DNA of 36,698 bases from Candidatus Aciduliprofundum sp. (GCA_015520565.1 WAPW01000087.1:1-36698); one strand, 5' to 3'; shown: positions 8,568 to 17,265, counted from the stretch's first letter. Notes: generated by a model not told the origin, from the letters alone. Program-made: numbers and translations.

Positions 8568-9437
8568 GTGATCGTGAATTTAATAATTTTTGGAATTTCA
8601 ATAGCATTTGATATTCTAATTGGAGAATACCCTAATAAAATACATCCAACTGTATGGTTTGGTAAAATCATAGGTTTCTTTGATAATATTTATAAAAGGA
8701 AGAATAATAAAATTGACTTTGTCGCAGGAGTTTTTTCAGCGTTGGTTGTGATATTATTTGCTCTTATACTATCTTTTATCCCAAAGTATCTTCCATATTA
8801 TTTATCCTTAATACTACAGATATATTTTCTTAAGAGCACTTTTTCCATACGCTCACTTGGTGAGCATATCAAAAATACTATCAAGGAAGATATTGAAGAA
8901 CAAAGAACCTATGTTCAAAGGGTAGTGAGTAGAGATGTAAAAAATTTAGACAGAGTACATTTAAACTCTGCGGCCATTGAAAGCCTAGCTGAAAATATAA
9001 ATGATGCTATAGTAGCACCAATCTTTTACTTTTTAATTTTTGGATTACTCGGGGCATTGATTTATAGAGCAATAAACACCATGGATGCTATGGTCGGATA
9101 TAAAAAACCAAGATACCTTTACTTTGGAAAATTTGCTGCAAGATGCGATGATGTATTGAATTTTATTCCCTCTAGAATAACTGTTCTTCTCTTTATTCCA
9201 CTAAATCCAAAAAAGGTAATAAATTATTGGAGAATGGCTAGATATAAAATAAATGGGGACAAACCAATAGCTGCAATGAGCGCTGTTCTTGGAGTTATGC
9301 TTGAAAAAAAAGGTGTTTATAAATTTAAAGGAAGAAATCCTAATCTCCACGACATAGAAAAGGCAATAAAGATATCTTACATAGTAACAGCTGAGTGGGT
9401 TATTATAGCATCATTAGTTATGTGGGTGATTGGATGA
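8568..9437 (+). CDS. cbiB: Adenosylcobinamide-phosphate synthase
   Basis: CbiB is an integral membrane enzyme that condenses adenosylcobyric acid with aminopropanol (phosphate). Landmarks are FDILIGEYPNKIHPTVWFGKIIGF near the N-terminus (the usual D-GEP-HP--G motif), SIRSLGEHI, QRVVSRDVKNLD, the core LNSAAIESLAENINDAIVAPIFYF, NTMDAMVGYK, and PIAAMSAVLGVMLEK near the end. It is about 289 aa from GTG 8568. ATG 8547 lies upstream of the GGTGA (8559-8563) and GTG 8574 is also possible, so the start is not certain. The stop overlaps the cobD ATG (ATGA), making cbiB-cobD-cbiZ a coupled operon. Confidence 0.93.
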   Translation: MIVNLIIFGISIAFDILIGEYPNKIHPTVWFGKIIGFFDNIYKRKNNKIDFVAGVFSALVVILFALILSFIPKYLPYYLSLILQIYFLKSTFSIRSLGEHIKNTIKEDIEEQRTYVQRVVSRDVKNLDRVHLNSAAIESLAENINDAIVAPIFYFLIFGLLGALIYRAINTMDAMVGYKKPRYLYFGKFAARCDDVLNFIPSRITVLLFIPLNPKKVINYWRMARYKINGDKPIAAMSAVLGVMLEKKGVYKFKGRNPNLHDIEKAIKISYIVTAEWVIIASLVMWVIG

Positions 9438-10381
9438 ATTCTCAGAATTTAGTAGTTAAACATGGAGGAACTATGAACGAAGGTTTGATAGATTTTTCAA
9501 TATCGGTAAATCCGTATAAACCTAAATGGATTAAAGATGTATTTAAAAGAGCAGAGGAGCTTGTTGGGAGGTATGTATATTGGGATGATTTAGAATTAGA
9601 ACTTGGAAATATGGTAGATGAAAAAGTTACAGTAGTAGCTGGAACTACAGAATCTCTTTATCTTGTAGGTATGTATACCAAGGGAAGAAGGTATATAATC
9701 CCGACCCACACTTACGGAGAGTATGAGAGAATTGGAAAAATATTTGGCTCAAAGATTTTAAAACTTCCAATATCAAAGATTTACGAGAGCGTAAAAAAGA
9801 ATGATGTAATATTTTTATGCAATCCAAATAATCCTACAGGAAAATACTATAAAAAATGGGAGCTCAAGCCTATAATTGATGTTGCTGAAGATACTGGCTC
9901 TCTAGTTGTTTTAGATGAAGCATTTATTGATTTTGTGAGAGAAAAAGATGAAATTAGAGGGGAAAACATAATAAATTTGAGAACTTTTACAAAAAGTTAT
10001 GGAGTTCCTGGAATAAGAGTAGGGTATATAATAGGAAGAAATGAAATTTTTAAAAATTTTAGAATGCCTTGGAGTATCGGTTCATTAGGATATGCTTTTC
10101 TTGAATTTTTGATAGATGATAATTTTAAATTCTTAAAGGAAAGTATACCCAAAGTATGGAAAGAAAAGAAATTCGTAGAAAAGGAGCTAAATGTAAAGAG
10201 TGATGTGAATTTCTTCATAAAAAGGGTAGGCAATGTTAGGTGCGTTATAAAAAAATTAGTTAATAAAGGTATTTTTGTTAGGGATTGTTCGTCCTTTAAT
10301 CTGCCTCACCACATAAGATTTAGCTTAAGAACGCACGAAGAGAACATAAAGCTTGTGGAGAGTTTAAAGGAGGTGCTGTAA
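9434..10381 (+). CDS. cobD: L-threonine-O-3-phosphate decarboxylase-type PLP enzyme
   Basis: CobD makes (R)-1-aminopropan-2-ol phosphate for CbiB. This 315-residue fold-type I PLP protein begins NLVVKHGGTMNEGLIDFS, the usual CobD opening with HGG. It has CNPNNPTG (129-136), DEAFIDF with the PLP-pyridine Asp at 161, and TFTKSYGVPGIRVGY with the Schiff-base Lys at 187. It is close to HisC-like histidinol-phosphate aminotransferases. CobD is preferred because of the HGG opening and the location between cbiB and cbiZ. ATG 9434 overlaps the cbiB stop, with GGTGAT just upstream. The C-terminus is slightly short for the family. No zinc-finger extension, as seen in some methanogen CobD proteins, is present. 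Confidence 0.88.
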   Translation: MNSQNLVVKHGGTMNEGLIDFSISVNPYKPKWIKDVFKRAEELVGRYVYWDDLELELGNMVDEKVTVVAGTTESLYLVGMYTKGRRYIIPTHTYGEYERIGKIFGSKILKLPISKIYESVKKNDVIFLCNPNNPTGKYYKKWELKPIIDVAEDTGSLVVLDEAFIDFVREKDEIRGENIINLRTFTKSYGVPGIRVGYIIGRNEIFKNFRMPWSIGSLGYAFLEFLIDDNFKFLKESIPKVWKEKKFVEKELNVKSDVNFFIKRVGNVRCVIKKLVNKGIFVRDCSSFNLPHHIRFSLRTHEENIKLVESLKEVL

Positions 10382-10971
10382 TGAAATTCATAAAAAATTT
10401 TGATGAACCTATGATATCTCTAAGTAATGCACCTCATAATGGTGGAATATTCAAAGCAAATGGGTTCTTTTTTATGCATGTACATAAGAATTACAACGGC
10501 AACTATAAGGAAGATTGTCTGAAATTTGAAAGAGATAACAAAATAAAGAATTTCGTTGGATTTCTAACGGCAGCAAATATCTCACAGATATTAAGCTCGG
10601 TAAAAATTGGCTATGTAGAATCCTATGTGACTGCTGGAATAACTAATCCAGCTATAGCAGGTGATGATGTGCCAAGATTCCTTGATAGAACAATTAATAT
10701 TGCTATAATAATAAAAGATGGTTTGACCTTTGGTGCATTAGCAAATGCGATAATGACAGCAACGGAAGCTAAAACATATACACTTCTAAAACTGGGATAC
10801 AAAGCTACGGGTACAACTAGTGATGGAATAGGTATATTTGCTTATGAAGGAAATAAAGAATGGGCAGGGACAGCAACCGATGTGGGTATAAAAATAGGTA
10901 GAGCTGTTAGAATCTCTCTGGAAAAAAGTTTAAAAAAGTGGGAATTTTATAAAGCTAACAAGCGTTCATAA
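10381..10971 (+). CDS. cbiZ: Adenosylcobinamide amidohydrolase
   Basis: CbiZ cleaves the aminopropanol arm from adenosylcobinamide (and in some lineages pseudocobalamin) to give adenosylcobyric acid, which re-enters the pathway at CbiB. The 196-residue sequence shows the family signatures [58 protein letters not shown], and [12 protein letters not shown] ending in [16 protein letters not shown]. The ATG overlaps the last base of the cobD stop, with a perfect GGAGGTG upstream. The 3' end overlaps the convergent cobT by 25 bases. Together with the BtuFCD importer this shows the cell remodels imported corrinoids. Confidence 0.95.
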   Translation: MKFIKNFDEPMISLSNAPHNGGIFKANGFFFMHVHKNYNGNYKEDCLKFERDNKIKNFVGFLTAANISQILSSVKIGYVESYVTAGITNPAIAGDDVPRFLDRTINIAIIIKDGLTFGALANAIMTATEAKTYTLLKLGYKATGTTSDGIGIFAYEGNKEWAGTATDVGIKIGRAVRISLEKSLKKWEFYKANKRS

Positions 10972-11942
10972 ATTTCCTCAACTTTCCTTGCTATATCTTC
11001 TTCTTTAAATCCATTTTTTAAGGCAATCCAAGAAGAGCCCCCAGCTCCTACCCCTTCTTTAACATATCCTCTTTCATAGTCTTTTAATCCTCTAAACTTG
11101 CTCCCTGAAAAATTTAAATATACAAATTTATAAGAAATCCCTATATCTTTGGCTGTTTTTTCAAATGTAGAGCTTTTATCTTTTTTTATCCATCCAGTGG
11201 TTATTATTTCAAATCTATCTAAACTTTCACCCAAAGATTTTAACAATGCTGCTATTGCAAGCATCTGGGTACCTCCTGCTAGGTATATTTTTCCTCTAAA
11301 CCCTAAAGATAAACCCACAACACTGGCTAACATGGGATCACCCAGTTCTCTTAAAGCATCTAAAGGTTTATCTTTAAAATCCCCTTGATGAATATTTATC
11401 CTTCTAAAACCATCTTTGATTATTTTCATCTTTAGATCCATTGGATTTTCAGGTGCTGCTGAAGAGGTTAGAGCATTATAGCCCAGTGAGCGAAGAACTG
11501 CCATGGCAGTGGTAGTTCCCCCAGGAATTGACTCACCTACCATTATTTCATTTATTTTCATATTCTGAATTTCTTTACCAAATATTATACTTTTTTCTAT
11601 AATCTCTTCCAAATTTTTTAAAGCTGGAGCTTTGCGGAAATCTTTGCCCACATAGCTACTTATGTGCACATGAGGAACTGAGGGAGGTAAATATGTGCCG
11701 CCTCTTAAGATAATTACCGGAAAATTGGCAAGCTCTTTTGATGCCTTTGTAATTATTCCCGGAGTTGGATGTCCCTCAGGAGTGATGGGTATACCATCCA
11801 CTACTTTTAGCTTGTCATAAAACAGAAATTCTGCATCTCCGGGAGGAGTTAATTTAGTTAACTCTGGTGTAGCTCCTGCAATGCTCACTCCTTCTATATT
11901 ACTAATTTCTGTGTTTCCTATAGCCAATATGAGAGGTATCAT
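10947..11942 (-). CDS. cobT: Nicotinate-nucleotide:base phosphoribosyltransferase, archaeal CobT family
   Basis: This 331-residue protein is of the archaeal CobT-like family that activates the lower-ligand base to its alpha-ribotide for CobS. Conserved words are [72 protein letters not shown], the segment around [23 protein letters not shown], and [10 protein letters not shown] near the end. It stands alone on the minus strand with its own promoter: TTAAATATTTAC is about 30 bases upstream. Its leader contains TTTATCCATAGC, which is 9/12 identical to the word found before cbiB and btuF. The preferred base (DMB, adenine or other) cannot be told from sequence by eye. Confidence 0.9.
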   Translation of the reverse strand: MIPLILAIGNTEISNIEGVSIAGATPELTKLTPPGDAEFLFYDKLKVVDGIPITPEGHPTPGIITKASKELANFPVIILRGGTYLPPSVPHVHISSYVGKDFRKAPALKNLEEIIEKSIIFGKEIQNMKINEIMVGESIPGGTTTAMAVLRSLGYNALTSSAAPENPMDLKMKIIKDGFRRINIHQGDFKDKPLDALRELGDPMLASVVGLSLGFRGKIYLAGGTQMLAIAALLKSLGESLDRFEIITTGWIKKDKSSTFEKTAKDIGISYKFVYLNFSGSKFRGLKDYERGYVKEGVGAGGSSWIALKNGFKEEDIARKVEEIYERLLAL

Positions 11943-12031
11943 GCTATGGATAAAGAGCAGTAAATATTTAAGTGTTTCAGTAAATTTTAAAAAATTAAAG
12001 AAAATTTTAAATAATGTATATTCTTACACCA

Positions 12032-12043
12032 TTTGCCTATAGA
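12032..12043 (+). promoter_or_regulatory. TTTGCCTATAGA word upstream of btuF
   Basis: This 12-base word is identical to 8501-8512 before cbiB. It lies about 25 bases downstream of TTTTAAATAAT (12006-12016), so it covers the expected transcription start, and it runs into GAGGTGG, the btuF ribosome binding site. A shared regulatory role in B12 genes is inferred from the exact match in two non-coding leaders only. Confidence 0.4.
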
Positions 12044-12052
12044 GGTGGGAAA

Positions 12053-13060
12053 ATGAGCAAAAAAGCAGTTGCGGTAGGAATAATTGTAGTAGTGATAGTA
12101 GCAGCTATAATTGGTGGATATGCCTACTACGCTTACGAGGGAAATAACAGTGTCTCCAATGGGCAAAGTAATAATGGAAAAATAGTTGTCAAGGATGATG
12201 AGGGAAACATAATTACACTTAAAAAGCCGGCGAGTAGGGTAGTGTCTCTTGCCCCTTCTAATACCGAAATTCTGTTTGCTGTTGGAGCAGGTAATCAAGT
12301 GGTAGGAGTTACTCAGTTCTGTGACTATCCTCCAATAGCGGTTGAAAGGGTAAAAAATGGAACGCTAACAGTTGTAGGGGGTTTCGCTGATAAGTACATA
12401 AATGTTGAAAAAATAGTTTCTTTGAAACCTGATTTGGTACTTGCTTTTGGAGGAGGAATGCAAACAAATACAATAGCAAAGTTAAGGAGCTTAAATATAA
12501 CCGTAGCGGTTTTAAATCCAACTAATATAACAGGGATATACCATGATATAATAATGGTAGGAGAGCTAACGGGACACAAAAATAAAGCAGTTAAAGTTGT
12601 AGATAGTATGAAGAATAAGCTTAATGAGATAGAAAAGAAAATAGCAGGATTACCTAAGAAGAAAGTTTTCTTTGTGGCTTGGAACAATCCTCTAATGACA
12701 GCAGGTAATCATACATTCATAAACTATGCAATATCTCTTGCAGGTGGAATAAACATATTCGGAAATGAAAAATCATCATATCCTATTGTAAATATGGAAC
12801 AAGTAATAGCAAAGAATCCAGATGTAATAATAATTACACCGCATTGTCAACTTACTAAGGAGGAGATTCTATCCAACTGGAGCAAAGAGATAAATGCTGT
12901 TAAAAATGGACAAGTGTATGTCATTGATGATGATCTATTAGTAAGGCCTGGACCAAGAATAATTCAAGGAATAGAAGAACTTGCTGAGGATCTACATCCA
13001 AATGCCTTTGAAAACACAGATTTAGAATCGGCAATATTTCTTGCTGAGGCATCGGCATGA
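12053..13060 (+). CDS. btuF: Corrinoid ABC transporter, substrate-binding protein
   Basis: This is a 335-residue lipoprotein-like or membrane-tethered binding protein. A short basic start and one hydrophobic helix (residues 4-30) are followed by a Ser/Asn/Gly-rich linker and a class III periplasmic-binding fold. ASRVVSLAPSNTEILFAVGAGNQVVGVTQFCDYPP is split over the first lobe, and LKPDLVLAFGG and NPDVIIITPHC follow. These are typical of BtuF/FhuD-like proteins that bind cobalamin or iron chelates. B12 is favoured because the gene lies inside the cobamide locus. ATG 12053 has GAGGTGGG upstream; the ATG at 12014 would lie before that site. The stop overlaps the permease start by four bases. Confidence 0.85.
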   Translation: MSKKAVAVGIIVVVIVAAIIGGYAYYAYEGNNSVSNGQSNNGKIVVKDDEGNIITLKKPASRVVSLAPSNTEILFAVGAGNQVVGVTQFCDYPPIAVERVKNGTLTVVGGFADKYINVEKIVSLKPDLVLAFGGGMQTNTIAKLRSLNITVAVLNPTNITGIYHDIIMVGELTGHKNKAVKVVDSMKNKLNEIEKKIAGLPKKKVFFVAWNNPLMTAGNHTFINYAISLAGGINIFGNEKSSYPIVNMEQVIAKNPDVIIITPHCQLTKEEILSNWSKEINAVKNGQVYVIDDDLLVRPGPRIIQGIEELAEDLHPNAFENTDLESAIFLAEASA

Positions 13061-14013
13061 GAAGGTTTTTGTTTTTTATTTCTCTTATAATTTTTACACC
13101 ACTAATATTTTTAATTTCCTTATCTCTTGGCCCGAGTAATTATGGATTCAGCACTGTGATAGCTGTGCTTCTATCAAATGGAACTCCAATAGGAACTACT
13201 ATTATAATGGAAATTCGCTTACCGAGAATCATAGCTTCATATATTGTTGGGTCATCTCTAGGTATTGCAGGAGCTAGTTCTCAGGCTCTTTTTAAAAATC
13301 CTCTTGGTGATCCTTATTTGCTTGGAATTTCTTCAGGTGCGGCTTTTGGGGCAGTTTTAGGATTTATGTTTTTTCCTAAATTAATACCTTTGTTAGCATT
13401 CATTTTCTCTTTTATTACCGTGTTAATAGTATATATAATTGCTAAAAATGTGGATTCTTCTCCAAAAAGCTTAATACTTGCTGGTGTGGCTATTGGTTTT
13501 CTTCTAACTGCAATATCCCAATACTTTATTCTATACATACCTCATCTCCATGCTATATACGCTTGGTTATTGGGCTCTTTTTCTACTGTGGGATGGAAGA
13601 GTGTTTACTTACTAATTCCAGCACTAGCTATTTCAATTCTCACTTTTCCTCTTTACAAATGGCTAAATTTATTGCTTCTAAGCGATGAAGAATCACATAG
13701 CTTAGGCCTAGATGTGGGTGTTGCCAGAACAGTAATTATCTTAATAATTACAATTTTGACCTCTCTAAGTGTTGCTGTTGCAGGCATAATTGGATTCGTA
13801 GGTTTAGTTGTACCTCATATATCTCGTTTATTAGTAGGAGCAAATCATAAGTATTTACTTCCATCCTCATTGTTATTTGGCGGAATATTTTTGATGATTG
13901 CGGACACTATTGCTAGGATTGGTAGTATGGAAATACCTGTAGGAATTATTACTGCAATAATGGGTTCTCCTTTATTCATATACCTTCTGGTGAGGAGCCG
14001 TGTTAAAAATTAG
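13057..14013 (+). CDS. btuC: Corrinoid ABC transporter, permease (FecCD/BtuC family)
   Basis: This 318-residue multi-span permease has about nine to ten hydrophobic helices. Family motifs are MEIRLPRIIASYIVGSSLG, GASSQALFKNPLGDPYLLGISSGAA, LGLDVGVAR (coupling-helix area), IIGFVGLVVPHISRLLVG and EIPVGIITAIMGSPLFIYLLVR. It would form a homodimer with the ATPase encoded next. ATGA overlap with btuF and a 14-base overlap with the ATPase show an operon. Specificity could also be a siderophore by family. The neighbouring B12 genes point to corrinoids. Confidence 0.9.
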   Translation: MRRFLFFISLIIFTPLIFLISLSLGPSNYGFSTVIAVLLSNGTPIGTTIIMEIRLPRIIASYIVGSSLGIAGASSQALFKNPLGDPYLLGISSGAAFGAVLGFMFFPKLIPLLAFIFSFITVLIVYIIAKNVDSSPKSLILAGVAIGFLLTAISQYFILYIPHLHAIYAWLLGSFSTVGWKSVYLLIPALAISILTFPLYKWLNLLLLSDEESHSLGLDVGVARTVIILIITILTSLSVAVAGIIGFVGLVVPHISRLLVGANHKYLLPSSLLFGGIFLMIADTIARIGSMEIPVGIITAIMGSPLFIYLLVRSRVKN

Positions 14014-14704
14014 AAATTTGAGGAAAAGATACGGTAAGCGGGTAGTGTTAAATGATATCACTTTGAAGCTTGATAGAGGCTTATGGGCATTAATAGGAGT
14101 GAATGGTGCTGGAAAAACTACATTTCTAAGATGCATTATGGGCGTTGAAAATTACGAAGGTAGCATAAAAATAAAAAATAAAGAAGTTAAAGAATTGTCT
14201 GCAAAAGAAATAGCTCCGTTAATAGGTTATGTTCCTCAGATTAGCAACCAATTGCTGCCATTCACAGTGAGGGAATTCATTGAAATGGGTACATATTATC
14301 GTAGTGGAAATATTGAAGAAAAGATAAATAGTTTAAATATAGATCCTGATAGAGAGATAACCACATTGTCTGGAGGTGAATTTCAAAAACTACTTATAAT
14401 GAGAGCTTTAATAGGTGATCCACCAATTTTGTTACTTGATGAACCTGCAAGTCATCTAGATATAAAAAACACCACAGAAATTTTAGAGATAATAACTACA
14501 TATTCAAAGAAAAATTTAGTCATATTGGTAGTTCATGATTTGAATATTCTAAATTTTGTTGATGGGATAATGGCACTTAAAAATGGAAAAATTAAGATTT
14601 TAAATGAAATTGAAAAAAGAGCATTAGAGAATATATTTGATACAAAAATCCGAATAGTGAATAATGGACATTTTAAGTTTATAGTTCCCTTCTACCGTGA
14701 ATAG
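14000..14704 (+). CDS. btuD: Corrinoid ABC transporter, ATP-binding protein
   Basis: This 234-residue ATPase has Walker A GVNGAGKTT (33-41), Q-loop YVPQISNQ, ABC signature LSGGEFQK, Walker B ILLLDEPASHLD and H-loop VVHDLNILN. It starts with GTG 14000 inside the end of the permease gene. The length is slightly short for BtuD/FecE-like ATPases but all motifs are intact. It energises the BtuCF importer. It ends 13 bases before the convergent MFS gene. Confidence 0.9.
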   Translation: MLKIRNLRKRYGKRVVLNDITLKLDRGLWALIGVNGAGKTTFLRCIMGVENYEGSIKIKNKEVKELSAKEIAPLIGYVPQISNQLLPFTVREFIEMGTYYRSGNIEEKINSLNIDPDREITTLSGGEFQKLLIMRALIGDPPILLLDEPASHLDIKNTTEILEIITTYSKKNLVILVVHDLNILNFVDGIMALKNGKIKILNEIEKRALENIFDTKIRIVNNGHFKFIVPFYRE

Positions 14705-14717
14705 AAAAATAAGTGTG

Positions 14718-16055
14718 TTATTTTCTACGAATTTGTAGTTTTTCAATTCCCATCTTGGCTGACTCTATTCCATGGAAGTACCAAGCTAAAGATGCTGCTG
14801 TGCCAATTATCCAAAATATTATTACTATGATGAATAGTATTGTGGCAGTGGTACTTAACCCTATATATACTATAAGGGCTCCACTAATACCTTGTAAGCT
14901 TATTAGAAGACCTATAACGCTGGACCTTACTGGTGTTGGAAAGAGCTCACTTTGTAAAACATTTAAGCATCCCCACCCCCATTCACTAAAGATCATGTTT
15001 ATAAATAAAAATGAATAAAATAACCATATGGAACTTAAGGAGTTTGATAATAGAAGAATTACAGATGTAATAGAGCCGCCTATAAAGCTAAATATTGTAG
15101 AGAATTTTCTAGTTTTATCTATCAATGGTACTAAGAGAAACGCACCTAAAAATGACCCCATATTAGCGTAGAAAATGACATAACCGAGTGCATGTATTCC
15201 AAAGGCGAATCCCGGAGAGTAAGGTATATAAAAAGCTATGATATCATAAGTTATGTATATGCTTATAGTTATGAGAGAAAGAATAATAAATCTAAATAAA
15301 TATTTATGAAGAACATCTGATATTTTTAAACCTCTCTCTTCTGATAGTTCAAAATACATTTCTTTCTTATAATTTGTTATCTTCCTTACAATATTTTCAG
15401 CTTTTCTAGTTTTATTTTTAATTACAAGCCATCTTGGAGATTCAGGTAGAGTTATTCTCGCTAAACCAGTTATAGCGATAGCTCCTATTGCAGTAAGGAT
15501 TAAATATAGAATCTTTGTCTCCAAAAGAACAGGAAAATTAAAATAAAGTATACTTAATATAGCTATAGTTGCTCCTCCAAGATTCCAAAAGTTGGTTATA
15601 AGCAGCAAAGCTTTTCCCCTATGTTTAATAGGGGTCAGTTCTGTTATTAGAGATGAAGATACACCTAACTCCCCACCTATAATAAAAGTTATTACACTTG
15701 TAAGTATCCCGACAGCTATTATATTTCTATAAAAGGGTATTATGAGTATTATGCTGCTTGCCTCTAAAGCTGTTGAAATAGCAAATAATTTTAATCTCCC
15801 ATAAAGATCAGCCAAATATCCTACGGTCACAGCCCCTATAGATTGTGCAATGAGATTCAAAGCAAAAATCAAAGGAACATAAACCGGAGATATTGCGATA
15901 GAAAGCAGTATTGGAATAACGGCAAACATCAAACCGTCAAGAAAATAATTAGTTGAAAGTATAGAAAATATTTTCCAGTGATGCTTCCTCCATTTTGAGT
16001 TATCAAGGATATCTGTAAAATTGAGTTTATTAGCTGATGAAGTCAAGAGCTCCAT
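14718..16055 (-). CDS. MFS transporter, sugar-porter-like
   Basis: This 445-residue protein has about twelve transmembrane helices. The family loop motifs are present: GYLADLYGRLKL (motif A, loop 2-3), a central cytoplasmic loop with LPESPRWLVIKNKTRKAENIV, and FPTPVRSSVIGL in the second half. The PESPRWL motif places it near the sugar porter/organic solute branch. The substrate is unknown. It converges on btuD and has its own promoter: AAATTAATATAG lies about 30 bases before the start on the minus strand. A link to corrinoid or lower-ligand transport is possible from position but not supported by any motif. Confidence 0.85.
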   Translation of the reverse strand: MELLTSSANKLNFTDILDNSKWRKHHWKIFSILSTNYFLDGLMFAVIPILLSIAISPVYVPLIFALNLIAQSIGAVTVGYLADLYGRLKLFAISTALEASSIILIIPFYRNIIAVGILTSVITFIIGGELGVSSSLITELTPIKHRGKALLLITNFWNLGGATIAILSILYFNFPVLLETKILYLILTAIGAIAITGLARITLPESPRWLVIKNKTRKAENIVRKITNYKKEMYFELSEERGLKISDVLHKYLFRFIILSLITISIYITYDIIAFYIPYSPGFAFGIHALGYVIFYANMGSFLGAFLLVPLIDKTRKFSTIFSFIGGSITSVILLLSNSLSSIWLFYSFLFINMIFSEWGWGCLNVLQSELFPTPVRSSVIGLLISLQGISGALIVYIGLSTTATILFIIVIIFWIIGTAASLAWYFHGIESAKMGIEKLQIRRK

Positions 16056-16190
16056 AAATGGTGATTAAATTTTACTATATTAATTTTAAGTAAACTTTAA
16101 CTCAGCATGGATACTATGAAAAGTATCTAAATAGAAAGAATAAAAAATAAAAATGTTTTTTCGTATTGTAGGCAGACTCAAGTTGAAAAA
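16056..16190. other. A+T-rich spacer with the MFS gene promoter
   Basis: There is no coding region. On the minus strand TTAAAATTAATATAG near 16075-16090 is the probable promoter of the MFS gene. ATACT-ATGAAA-AGTAT near 16109-16124 is a small inverted repeat. The rest is low-complexity A/T sequence up to the GC-rich segment that begins at 16191. Confidence 0.4.
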
Positions 16191-16300
16191 TGGGGGGCAA
16201 TTGCCCACTATAAAGCTTTCGGTTGCCCCCACTCCTTAGGTTAGGGGCACTGATAGGTTTGTTGACTAAACTAACGGGGGCATTTTGTACCCAGGAGGTG
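16191..16300 (+). ncRNA. Candidate structured RNA or leader: GC-rich segment with competing stems
   Basis: In an A+T-rich surround this 110-base segment is G/C-rich and self-complementary. TGGGGGGCAA (16191-16200) can pair with TTGCCCCCA (16223-16231). It can instead fold locally as GGGCAATTGCCC (16195-16206). TGCCCC (16224-16229) can also pair with GGGGCA (16244-16249), and a further GGGGGC lies at 16276-16281. The segment ends in a perfect AGGAGGTG ribosome binding site (16293-16300) before an ATG at 16306. In a thermophile such local G+C enrichment often marks a structured RNA. It could be a cis-acting leader or an independent RNA. No known family was recognised. Confidence 0.4.
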
Positions 16301-16305
16301 ATTTT

Positions 16306-16404
16306 ATGAAAAAGAGTAGGGTATATAAGTTGGAGATTTTATGGAGCACAGGAGAAGATAGATGCAGAATTTAGGAAATATCTGAAACTGCATACAAATG
16401 ATGT
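16306..16404 (+). pseudogene. Short ORF with perfect ribosome binding site, ending in a RelE-like tail relic
   Basis: From ATG 16306, five bases after AGGAGGTG, a 22-codon frame (MKKSRVYKLEILWSTGEDRC...) runs to a TAG at 16372-16374. In the same frame the sequence then continues EISETAYK and a TGA. That end resembles the last residues of the toxin at 20593-20856 (EKRSETTYK and stop), and the DNA is similar too. I read it as a relic of a toxin gene whose 3' end still precedes the HD gene, or as a leader peptide fused to that relic. No function is claimed. Confidence 0.4.
16375..16402 (+). repeat. Copy 1 of a duplicated toxin-tail segment
   Basis: This stretch (GAAATATCTGAAACTGCATA and on to AAATGAT) closely matches 20828-20856, the end of the RelE-like toxin gene. 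Both copies are followed within about 20 bases by the TACTTCGTGA promoter box. It suggests the toxin tail plus promoter was duplicated as a unit. Confidence 0.55.
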
Positions 16405-16420
16405 TTTAGCTATTTTTAAA

Positions 16421-16442
16421 TACTTCGTGAAAACTATTAAAT
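16421..16442 (+). promoter_or_regulatory. TACTTCGTGA box and TATA box before the HD hydrolase gene
   Basis: TACTTCGTGA occupies 16421-16430 and the TATA-like TATTAAAT begins at 16435, 14 bases after the box start. ATG 16465 lies 30 bases after the TATA start, as expected for a leaderless mRNA. The same arrangement recurs at 17331, 20865 and, on the minus strand, 23264. An alternative TATA (TATTTTTAAATA at 16411) would serve an ATG at 16441. Confidence 0.6.
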
Positions 16443-16464
16443 GGTGCCAGAGAGTTTTATTTGT

Positions 16465-17265
16465 ATGGAAAACACAATCTGTAAAGATAGGAAGCCATTT
16501 ATCTACGATGAAACTTTTGAAGGTTGGCTCCATGGGGGACATCGTTTTCTTCTTAAAAACGGGGCTATGATGCCAGATAAGGAATTCAGGATATATGCGG
16601 GGATAGGTCCAGACCCAAGAGAAATGGGGCAAGATTTAGAAATGAGAAAATATTCGGGCCTAGTTTATGTAGAACCCTGCGTGTTGGAGATAGAGATAGA
16701 ATCATGGTTGAAAGCGTGTGATTTTTGGGACCCCTATGTTGAAAAGGCCTTGAGGATGGCAAGGGAGCTGCACGGAGAGCAGAAAAGGGATGATGGAGCT
16801 CCATACTTAGAGCAGCACATATATCCCGTAACCCTGACGATTCTAAAAACTATAAAGTTGAGACACATTCACAGATCGCCAGTAATTACCCCGCAGGATA
16901 TGATAATAACAGCCTTGCTACACGATGCTTTGGAAGACACTGATGTGAAGGAAATTAAAATCATCGATGAATTTGGAGAAAATGTATATGAAATGATTAA
17001 GGTTCTTACGAAGAAAAGGCCATGGGAGAAGGACTACAGCATGGAAGACTACATGAACAGGCTCAACTCCTCAGATTTTAGAATAAGGATGATCAAGCTA
17101 GCGGATAGGATGAACAACCTGTTTTGTCTTCAGTACACTGCCGAGGAAAAGAGAAAATGGTACATAGATGATACAATCAAATATTATTTGCCATTGGCTA
17201 AAAACACATCCAGATACTTTTACATATGGATGAAGAGAGTTCTCAAATCCATGAATGCTCTATGA
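16465..17265 (+). CDS. Stand-alone SpoT/MESH1-like HD hydrolase (candidate small alarmone hydrolase)
   Basis: This is a 266-residue protein with the RelA/SpoT-type HD hydrolase core in its C-terminal two thirds. The core reads RELHGEQKRDDGAPYLEQH (His 103 and 118), LLHDALEDTD (HD 153-154, ED 157-158), FGENVYEMIKVLTK and RMIKLADRMNNL (Asp 214). Metal ligands and the ED pair of (p)ppGpp hydrolases appear intact. There is no synthetase, TGS or ACT domain. The first ~90 residues (PFIYDETFEGWLHGG ... YVEPCVLEIEIESWL) match nothing I recognise. ATG 16465 is chosen by TATA spacing; ATG 16441 would add eight residues. It is followed by the CARF-wHTH pair under the same promoter box. The likely chemistry is removal of a 3'-pyrophosphate or phosphate from a nucleotide. 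The substrate in an archaeon is uncertain. Confidence 0.8.
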   Translation: MENTICKDRKPFIYDETFEGWLHGGHRFLLKNGAMMPDKEFRIYAGIGPDPREMGQDLEMRKYSGLVYVEPCVLEIEIESWLKACDFWDPYVEKALRMARELHGEQKRDDGAPYLEQHIYPVTLTILKTIKLRHIHRSPVITPQDMIITALLHDALEDTDVKEIKIIDEFGENVYEMIKVLTKKRPWEKDYSMEDYMNRLNSSDFRIRMIKLADRMNNLFCLQYTAEEKRKWYIDDTIKYYLPLAKNTSRYFYIWMKRVLKSMNAL

